This document shows positions 32,240 through 32,692 of a DNA stretch of 32,692 nt, in pieces. Every line of letters starts with the position of its first letter. Position 1 is the first letter of the stretch. The position numbers were made by a program, and so were the translations under genes. The stretch covers positions 1 through 32,692 of the forward strand of contig UQCV01000021.1 of assembly GCA_900539665.1 (NCBI GenBank). The letters run 5' to 3'. Source of the stretch: an uncultured Succinivibrionaceae bacterium. Its GTDB lineage: Bacteria; Pseudomonadota; Gammaproteobacteria; Enterobacterales; Succinivibrionaceae. Below the pieces are notes generated by a model. The model was given only the letters and a program-made list of their open reading frames with translations. It ran no database searches and was not told the origin of the DNA.

Positions 32240-32692
32240 AAATTTCCTATTTCTTTGGTTGATGATGCCAAAATTTTACTTAATCGTTTGGATCCGCTCT
32301 TAGTCTTGGTGTGGGGACACGCGGTGATTTGCTAGCGTTTAAGTTTTTGATTTTAAACTTAAGGCATAGTTTAACCAAAATTGCGGAGCACGTGTGGTTC
32401 AAGGCATGGTTAGGAGTTTTTTTGAGTAGGCTTTTTGAAAAATATTTTTCGGGCTTACTATTTATTGTCGGTGATTTTATCACACTGACACTGCGCTTCA
32501 CAGTGGGAAAGAACTAAAAAATACCGGTTAGAATATGGTGAAGCTTGCTCCAAAATAGCTCTAAAGTGAGCTAGCCACACACGCCGGCGCGAAATTAAAC
32601 GGGCCCAAATCATTAAACTAACAAAAATTTGGTCTCTAGCAACATTATCAATGCCGAACTGAACAGAGAATAGCACAGAAAGTATGTGGACA
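32240..32692. other. Region upstream of kdsA to the window edge, 453 bp
   Basis: Short frames are open on both strands but none carries a recognised domain. It should contain the kdsA promoter; I cannot pick one with confidence. The best frame is listed next. Confidence 0.3.
32458..32691 (-). CDS. Possible 3' end of a gene entering from the right
   Basis: A minus-strand frame is open from the window edge for about 77 codons and stops at 32458-32460. The visible part contains VARDQIFVSLMIWARLISRR and ends CEAQCQCDKITDNK. It may be the C terminus of a gene beginning outside the window, upstream of kdsA. No family recognised, and a chance open frame is quite possible. Confidence 0.2.
   Translation of the reverse strand, partial: VHILSVLFSVQFGIDNVARDQIFVSLMIWARLISRRRVWLAHFRAILEQASPYSNRYFLVLSHCEAQCQCDKITDNK

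Noticed and set aside
32290..32330. Third copy of the dispersed repeat (GTGGGGACACGCGG)
   Set aside because: Only a short GC-rich core is similar, with no flanking match.
32311..32517. 68-codon hydrophobic plus-strand frame near the right edge
   Set aside because: GTG start without ribosome binding site, overlaps the opposite open frame, no family resemblance.

Overview
The window looks like a chromosomal segment of a moderately AT-rich, anaerobic or facultatively anaerobic Gram-negative gammaproteobacterium. The evidence is: IF-1 is close to the enterobacterial protein as I remember it; kdsA and kdsB show a Kdo-containing outer membrane; the ribonucleotide reductase is the oxygen-sensitive class III enzyme (nrdD), preceded by a perfect FNR-type box and a near-perfect NrdR box; nearly every gene ends in TAA. 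A member of the Succinivibrionaceae or a related anaerobic lineage is my inference, not something read directly.

Layout. 1-2,700: a lone XRE-type protein and a small membrane protein with Sel1-like repeats, both on the minus strand, then a long AT-rich spacer with a strongly folded element resembling the right end or guide RNA of an IS200/IS605 transposon, without a transposase. 2,700-3,700: infA (minus) with a long structured leader, a dispersed repeat and a decayed small gene. 3,742-9,345: sbcD-sbcC operon, both proteins larger than usual. 9,764-10,909: a membrane-anchored DUF922-like protein that has lost its zinc-protease residues and carries an early stop. 11,361-15,607: a DeoR-type regulator, a glutamine-dependent NAD synthetase (nadE) and a lipoprotein. 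16,250-18,364: glycogen debranching enzyme glgX. 18,973-21,267: a large Sel1-repeat protein. 21,270-23,220: an accessory patch with a perfect 18-bp hairpin, 34-bp direct repeats, a small unknown gene, the second copy of the dispersed repeat, micro-hairpins, and an internally deleted IS3-like element with a broken orfA. 23,547-25,544: two tandem paralogues of a DnaQ-type exonuclease, the first with every catalytic residue replaced. 25,826-27,949: nrdD (minus) with a regulatory region of almost 1 kb. 28,893-30,152: an exported cysteine-containing protein of unknown function. 30,466-32,239: kdsA-kdsB (minus).

How the genes fit together. Housekeeping functions (DNA-end processing, NAD and dNTP synthesis, Kdo synthesis, translation initiation, glycogen turnover) alternate with lineage-specific envelope proteins (two Sel1 proteins, a lipoprotein, a DUF922-like protein and a secreted protein) that I cannot assign to a pathway. 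There is no obvious large undescribed system. The best leads are the dead/active exonuclease pair, the orphan omega-RNA-like element, the DUF922 pseudoprotease with in-frame sequence beyond its stop, and the 52-57 bp dispersed element beside decayed genes.
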